This document shows, in pieces, positions 58,401-64,000 of a stretch of 64,000 nt of DNA (position 1 is the first letter of the stretch; each line of letters starts with the position of its first letter). A program made the position numbers and the translations under genes. Origin of the DNA: Carnegiea gigantea (lineage: Eukaryota; Streptophyta; Magnoliopsida; Caryophyllales; Cactaceae); the NCBI GenBank assembly GCA_029747015.1, contig JAKOGI010002143.1:62501-126500 (forward strand), read 5' to 3'. A model generated the notes under the pieces. It ran no database searches and was not told the DNA's origin. It was given only the letters and a program-made list of their open reading frames with translations.

Positions 58401-59209
58401 TTAATATCGTTTAGCATTACTTGACTATTTTCTGGATCATTTCTTCCTATTTTGAATGGGACTGCTGGAATATTTCCTTAAGGGGTATTTAATACGATTT
58501 CTTGTAATGGAGGGGTAAAAGAAGTAAATGTTTGACCATTTAAGAGGGTCCATTTTTTTGCAAAATTAATATTAGTGTTTATTTCACTAACTTGGAATGG
58601 GTCTGGAAGATTATTATCTAAGGCAAACATAGCCCACCAATTAAAGAAAGGAATATTGACTTAGTGTCTTTCCATGAATGAATACCAATTTTGCCTAATG
58701 AATGCTTGAGCTTTTAAATCAAAGTGTGAAAGGAACCATTCTCTTTTGACTTTGTTTTTTATTGAATTGAAATCTTGACGTAAGTAATCTTCGTTGATTG
58801 CAAAAGGTGTTGAAATAACATTTATTGAGGAAAATGATGGAGGTTGCACAGTTGAGTAGGTTGGGGAACCTACAGATGAAGTAACTTCATCTATTGGCTC
58901 AGCTATGGGAGCTTTGTAATAAATCTTTTAAGTATCTTCTTTATCATTTGAATAATTATAACTAGTTGGCCTAGAAGGCATTGTATATGAAGTTCGAGGG
59001 AGTTCTAAATTGTCTAAAGATTTTAAAGATAAACTTCGCTCTTTAGTTGAATTAAATCTTATTAGTACTCTACCATCAGTCTCTTCTATGATTTGTTTAG
59101 GAATTTTCCAAGTACACACATCAATTTGATTACTAACTTCCCTACTGTTCACCACATTTGAGTTCTTACTACAACCTAAACTAAGACGATCTCTAACCCA
59201 AGAGGCCAT
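55448..59209 (-). pseudogene. Type A ORF1, reference copy: protease-RT-RNase H open
   Basis: ATG 59207-59209; TAG at 55448. 1,254 codons long. Movement core absent (WKIPKQ to IIEETDGR), coat core absent (KLES to PSIKKRRK). Stops near 58930, 58662, 58484, 58346 and 57953 break the 5' third. From 57952 to 55448 the frame is fully open: protease DSGAD (57350-57358), RT with FDMKSGF, MPFGLKNAPSEFQ and YIDD (56297-56308), RNase H with TDASDIGYGD (Gly to Asp against other copies) and DFLTREF. The knuckle reads CYKYGKLGHYTTNC, second Cys lost. These enzymes would process the polyprotein and reverse-transcribe the viral RNA. Confidence 0.93.
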
Positions 59210-59389
59210 CTGAGTTACGTTGGAGCACTTAGCTAAGAGTCATGCACATCCTACTGGGACCATTGGGACCACCCCACCGGGACCACCTCACCTGGGCTGA
59301 CCAACGGACTTACTGGGGTTGACCAACAGCTGACCAACGCTAGCAACGGCGTGACACTACCTAAGGGCACCTACTTGGCTCTGATACCA
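59210..59389 (-). promoter_or_regulatory. Viral leader and exact tRNA-Met primer site
   Basis: Complement of 59377-59389 is TGGTATCAGAGCC. Three GTTGGTCAGC-type units (one with a change), GTGGTCCC units and the six-codon upstream ORF stand before the ORF1 ATG. Confidence 0.87.
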
Positions 59390-60464
59390 GGAGGAGCAGG
59401 ATCGACCTAGGCTGGGTAATAGCTAAGGCCTAAGTGTGGATTAATGCATGGGAGCGGAGTAGCAAATTGATAAGATGCAGGAAAGTAATTTTGAAACGCA
59501 AAAATGAATTTGAAAATAACAGAATTGAAATGAGCAAAGAAGATGAATAAAACTTACTTTGATTTGAATTAATAAACTTGATACAAGGTTGGAGTACAAA
59601 GTTTTGAGAGAAGGTGGAGTTTGAGAAGGGCTTGTAGTGATTTTGATTTTGTGATGTTCTGCGATTCTCCCTAATACAACGCTATTGAGTATCTATTTAT
59701 AGAATACAAGATGGAATTAAATGTATACAAGTGGACGATAAAGATTGAGTCTCGCGTTGATAACTTGTGCTGACAATCTTGAATTGTTGCTGCTTCGTGT
59801 TGAACTTTGACTGGAACCACGTCAAAAGTGAAACAGTGTTGAATAATAATGAACCTTGGACAGTTCTTGAATTATTGTCCTTTTTGAACAGTATCTTGAT
59901 GAGCTGTCTTCTTGAACAGTGTTTAGATAAGCTGTCGTGAATAGTACGCTTGAATAATTGTTCTGATGTCTTGAATTGTTTGTCGGGATGAGTCATTGTC
60001 TTGGATGTTGACATGATGATGAGTCATGTCCTTGCATAATTACTTGCCGTGTTGAGTCATTGCTTGTCTTGATGAGTCATAATTACTTGCCGTGTTGAGT
60101 CATTGCTTGTCTTGATGAGCCATTGGCATGATTGAATTGAGTGGTGACACGTTGAATTGCCTTTGTAATTGCTAGTCACCTTTGTTGAATTATTCATCTT
60201 TGCCGTGCAAGGTGAGTAGTGAATTGATTGTTCTGAGATCATGTGTAGACTTTGAATTATTCAATGAATTTGGCTAAGTGGATGGCTTGAATGCATGTAT
60301 GGAATCCTGCAAAACAAAAACTACGCAAAGAAATAATGGCCCTTACTTTTGCCAAAGGCCATGACCTTTGCGGGCTCTTTTCTTGATTTTGTTTTGTTTT
60401 CCTGGTTCTTCATTTCTATTTTTTTTTTTTGAATACCGACTAGGGAGTAGAAGTAGAAAGCTAC
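59390..60464 (-). promoter_or_regulatory. Viral intergenic region / promoter, type A
   Basis: TATA at complement of 59693-59702; donor GTAAGT at complement of 59552-59557; TGACTCA units 60000-60120. No ATG lies between TATA and donor. ORFs 59697-60014 and 60057-60242 are within the promoter. Confidence 0.78.
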
Positions 60465-61683
60465 TCAGTAGTCATAAGGGTCTTGAGCACAGGGACCGCC
60501 CCATGGATCATAGTCAGAATGATCTAAGGATGCGGGTGAATTGGAGGAGGCCGCTTTGGATAATAATAATTGTTTTTGTTTTTTGAGTAATTTAATTTCT
60601 CGCTTGAGTAATTGGAGTTCATCGAACTCATTAGATGAGGTAGCTTTGCCTGTCTCATTGGATGAGGTAGCTTTGTCCGTGTCTTTTGAGGACCGTTCTT
60701 GCTTCTTTCGAGGGGTTAAGGGTATTGATCGTGGTGTATGCAGCAGTTTTGCTTGAACAACGTCTAAGGAACAAAACTTGGTAACTGCAAATTTTTTCCA
60801 CCATTTGATCTTATAGTCCCTGATGAGAGAGAATGATGCGGGTGGTGGATAATATTGCATAATACTGAAGGACCAACAAAAAATCCATGGAATACCGAAT
60901 TTCTTGTGAAATAGGATTTCTGTGAGGTCTGGAGGATTTGTGGCGTAGGTGGAATAAAATTGAAATGAGTTTTTGACTTCTTCTGGCCATATGATTTGTA
61001 GGCTACCATAGATAGTCCACCATTCATAAAACCATAATGGAAAGGTAAATTCAGGTCTTGTATCAAAACTAAAGAACCAAGAATGATTGAATGGTCGATA
61101 GAGAAATGTTTCATACCAAGCTTTTTGATAATCAATATAGTGATAACCTGACGGATTGAATGGAACAGAAAAGGATTTGGTAATATATGTAGTAGGCCAG
61201 TCTTTTCCTGTAAGAACTTTGAGAATTCGACATTTGGAATAGGCTATAAAATTTGGTGTATGTTTATCGGGAATGTGTTCTATTTCTACAGATTTGGAAT
61301 CAACGAGGATAAGTTCATAAAATTGTCGTGTTGAATGGAGAATCAGGAATATGGTAGCATTCTGAAAGAAATGTAGCTTTGACTAATTTATTGAGTTCGA
61401 GAAGAGATTGGGGCTCTCGATATGTAGTATAGGCAACCTGATTGTGTATGGGTTTGGTGAAATATTTGGATGGATCGAAGGAAGACGTTTGAGTAGGAGA
61501 TGAAGGAGGTTTGATTGAGGCATGAGCATAGGATAATGGAGGAAAATCTGCAAAAGGTAAGGTTTGGAACTAGTTTGTAACTGGGATTGAATATTGAGGA
61601 TGGGTTTGGGTTGGAGTAGCAAGTGTCATGGCATATTGCTGTGAAGTTTGAATTTTTCTTTCTTTTTTATTGTCTTGATTCAT
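60465..61683 (-). pseudogene. Type A ORF2 fused upstream to delta ORF1
   Basis: ATG 61681-61683; stop 60465-60467 (PYDY). TAG near 61572 (Gln) and a 2-base deletion near 61333 break it; the last 230 codons are otherwise intact, including the coiled-coil-like end. The reading frame from the delta coat-protein region runs through the ORF2 start to 61570. Confidence 0.87.
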
Positions 61684-63987
61684 AGTGGTGGCGGAAAATA
61701 ATTCATTATCATCTGATCCAGTAATGCTAAATGATATTAAAAAAGTATATGGTTTCTTTTTATTAATTTGAGTTTTTCTTCGTTTTTTGACAGATGGAGC
61801 TTCTAACTTTGGGAGACAAAAGGCCTCACAAAAAGAACCTAACTCTTTTCGCTTGACAGCATTATCTGTTGAATATCTGGCTTGTAACTTTAATTCATTG
61901 CATAAAGAAATTCCTTCCTTTTTAATAAAGCTTAATAATTGACCAAACGTAATTTGTTCGAATGGAATAGGGCTTTTACCAATGAGTTCGCTTAATTTGT
62001 TGAATACTCGTTGAGAAAATAAGGATGGTAATCCTGAAATGAATTTTTCTTTCCAATAGGGTTGACGATAGTCTTCCCTTTTTAATAGATATGTTAAAAA
62101 TGTATCTTTGTACCAATTGTAGTCTTCTAGAGTTGGCACCTTAGATTTGTTAAAAGAATATCTGTTGCAGCTGTAATATCTTTCGACTTCCAAGAAAATT
62201 AGTAACTATTGTATAAATTAATGTTTCTATATTGTCTAGTTGTCCCTGAGAATTAGTATGAGTTCTAATTTTAGTACGTTCATCTTCTTGAATATAATTT
62301 TCCCACCAATTTTTTAGTATACCAGTGAATCCTGATGTTAATAAATCAAAAGCTTGTAAATCTGTTGCATGTTTAGTTGAATAGGCTGTATAAGCAATTA
62401 ACATTCTTTGGAGGGTTATGAATATTTCATGGTTACTACGACCATCTATATTCCATTCATATATTGAATCACCAGCAAAGTTTTCAGTAATTATTGTTTT
62501 TGTACTTTCAAGGTGAAGATCTGGAGGAGTTTGTTTGTAGTAATAGGGAATTTTTTTTTGATATATTTTATTAATATTTTGGAAATTATCATCTAGTTGA
62601 GGTAAATCTTTTTCTAAAATATTAACTGTACTTTTAACGGAATTAGATGTTAAAGTTTCTGCTTCCTTTAATTTTTCTTCTATTTTTGAAATTAATGGAG
62701 TATTAGCATCTGGGAGTTCTAATTTATTTGAACGTCTTATTTTGAATAAAGGTTTTGCAATCTCATCTAAGAAGTTTGGTTTGTTCTTTTTAGTATCATT
62801 AATATCTAGGTTTTCTAGTTTTTCAGTTAATGAATCAACTTCTTATTTTTTGACAATTGCTTCAACTTGAGTAGAGACCATATTGACTTGTTGAGATACT
62901 GTATCTAATACTTGATTTGTATAATTATTTTGATGATATACCTTTTTAATATCACTTAGCATTATTTGACTAGTTTCTGGATCATTTCTACCTATTTTGA
63001 ATGGGACTGCTGGAATATTACCTTCAGGGGTATTTAATACGATTTCTTGCAATGGAGGAGTAAAAGAAATAAGCGTTTGACCATTTAAGAGGGTCCATTT
63101 TTTTACAAAATTAATATTGGTATTTATTTCACTAACTTGGAATGGGTCTGGAAGATTATTATTTAAGGCAAACATAGCCTACCAATTAAAGAAAGGAATA
63201 TTGACTTGGTGTCTTTCCATGAATAAATACCAATTTTCCCTAATGAATGCTTGAGCTTTTAAATCAAAGTGTGAAAGGAACCATTTTCTTTTGACTTTGT
63301 TTTTTATTGAATTGAAATCTTGACGTAAATAATCTTTGTTGATTGCAAAAGGTGTTGAAATAACATTTATTGAGGAGAATGATGGAGGTTGCATAGTTGA
63401 GTAGGTTGGAGAACCTACAGATGAAGTAACTTCATCTATTGGCTCAGCTATGGGAGCTTTGTAATAAATCTTTTGAGTATCTTCTTTATCATTTGAATAA
63501 TCATAACTAGTTGGCCTAGAAGGCATTGAATATGAAGTTCGAGGGAGTTCTAAATTGTCTAAAGATTTTGAAGATAAACTTCGTTCTTTAGTTGAATTAA
63601 ATCTTATTAGTACTCTACCATCAGGCTCTTTTACGATTATTGAATATTCTTTTGAGCAATATTTCTTGGTGGCCTGGTATTTTGAATTATAAATTCTTGA
63701 GGAATAATAATTTCATTCCACTTTAATAATTTAGGAGTAAAGGTAGTAATATTATCTGATTCAGCTTTTAGTAGTATGGTTTCATCTAAACTAAAGGTTT
63801 CTTCATGATCTTTTATTGATAAAGCCGTATTGAAATCAAACTTACCTATTTGATAAATCGTTTTTATCTTTTGTTTAGGAACTTTCTAGTTAGCTACATC
63901 AATTTGACTACTAACTTTCCTACTGTTCACCACATTTGAGTTCTTACTACTACTTAAACCAAGACGATCTCTAATCTAAGAGGCCAT
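61684..63987 (-). pseudogene. Delta-type ORF1: deleted movement protein, coat region, no protease/RT
   Basis: ATG 63985-63987, with TAG at codon 4 (Trp). Movement core deleted at the same TTCATCTA as in 29023-31205; the same Gln-to-stop lies near 62845. The coat-protein region (62404-61770) is cut in the basic stretch (KKRRKTQINKKKPYT). A 48-base patch from elsewhere in ORF1 (TTTTTTAATATCATTTAGCA on this strand) joins it to the TTTTC/G-CCACC region just before ORF2-A. Knuckle, protease, RT and RNase H are missing. Confidence 0.86.
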
Positions 63988-64000
63988 CTGAGTTACGTTG
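63988..64000 (-). promoter_or_regulatory. Start of viral leader at window edge
   Basis: Thirteen bases matching the leader before the ORF1 ATG in other copies (CAACGTAACTCAG on the minus strand); the unit continues beyond the window. Confidence 0.7.

Noticed and set aside
1..64000. Viral units as Ty3/gypsy LTR retrotransposons
   Set aside because: No integrase, no paired LTRs with target duplications. A movement-protein region opens ORF1 and the order MP-CP-PR-RT-RH with a primer site inside a single intergenic repeat is that of Caulimoviridae.
1..64000. Host protein-coding or tRNA/rRNA genes
   Set aside because: Every long frame was accounted for by viral copies or the Sirevirus element, and I saw no tRNA-like or rRNA-like sequence apart from primer-binding sites.

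Overview
This is nuclear DNA of a flowering plant, probably a eudicot, from a repeat-rich region. No host gene, tRNA or rRNA is visible. Almost all of it is an AT-rich cluster of rearranged, endogenous copies of a plant pararetrovirus (family Caulimoviridae). The best fit is the florendovirus-like group: a large ORF1 polyprotein, a downstream ORF2 of unknown function, a tRNA-Met primer site in the leader and no integrase. An 11,047-bp Sirevirus-type Ty1/copia retrotransposon (4808-15854) has landed inside one viral copy and left a perfect 5-bp target duplication.

The viral copies fall into two complementary genome types. Type A keeps protease, reverse transcriptase and RNase H, but its ORF1 lacks the movement-protein core and the coat-protein core. 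Type B keeps movement protein, coat protein, zinc knuckle and protease, but has an unrelated coiled-coil-like tail where RT/RNase H should be. Each type has its own ORF2 (A about 400 residues, B 190). Promoter/intergenic region, leader, primer site and the first part of ORF1 are nearly the same in both, and both units come out near 6.3 kb. This looks like a two-segment viral genome. A third form (called delta here) has a different internal movement-protein deletion, a coat-protein region and, in one copy, a fusion to the A-type ORF2.

Layout: 1-3507 type A on the minus strand, with an RT-ORF2 deletion fusion; 3509-4658 inverted A fragments and promoter pieces; 4659-16749 type B ORF1 start split by the Sirevirus; 16750-22560 type B minus; 22563-28860 type B plus; 28861-29022 mosaic filler; 29023-31385 delta minus; 31386-34842 type B minus; 34843-41787 type A minus with an internal protease duplication; 41788-42304 inverted A fragment; 42305-47018 type B minus; 47019-53086 type B plus; 53087-59389 type A minus, the best A unit; 59390-64000 A promoter, A ORF2 and delta ORF1 minus. 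Copies repeatedly meet in inverted orientation. One pair has 4.1-kb arms separated by about 170 bp, and one tail-to-tail joint falls at the primer site.

If they were active, the segments would work together as follows. A supplies replication enzymes; B supplies movement protein, capsid and protease. Both use the same promoter and the same tRNA-Met primer. A possible splice donor in the shared leader, and a branch-point-plus-acceptor signal just before ORF2 in both types, suggest ORF2 is made from a spliced RNA. Every ORF1 copy is broken by stops or frameshifts. Two B ORF2 copies and one protease-RT-RNase H stretch remain open. Coordinates of junctions are by eye and good to about 10 bases unless a motif fixes them.
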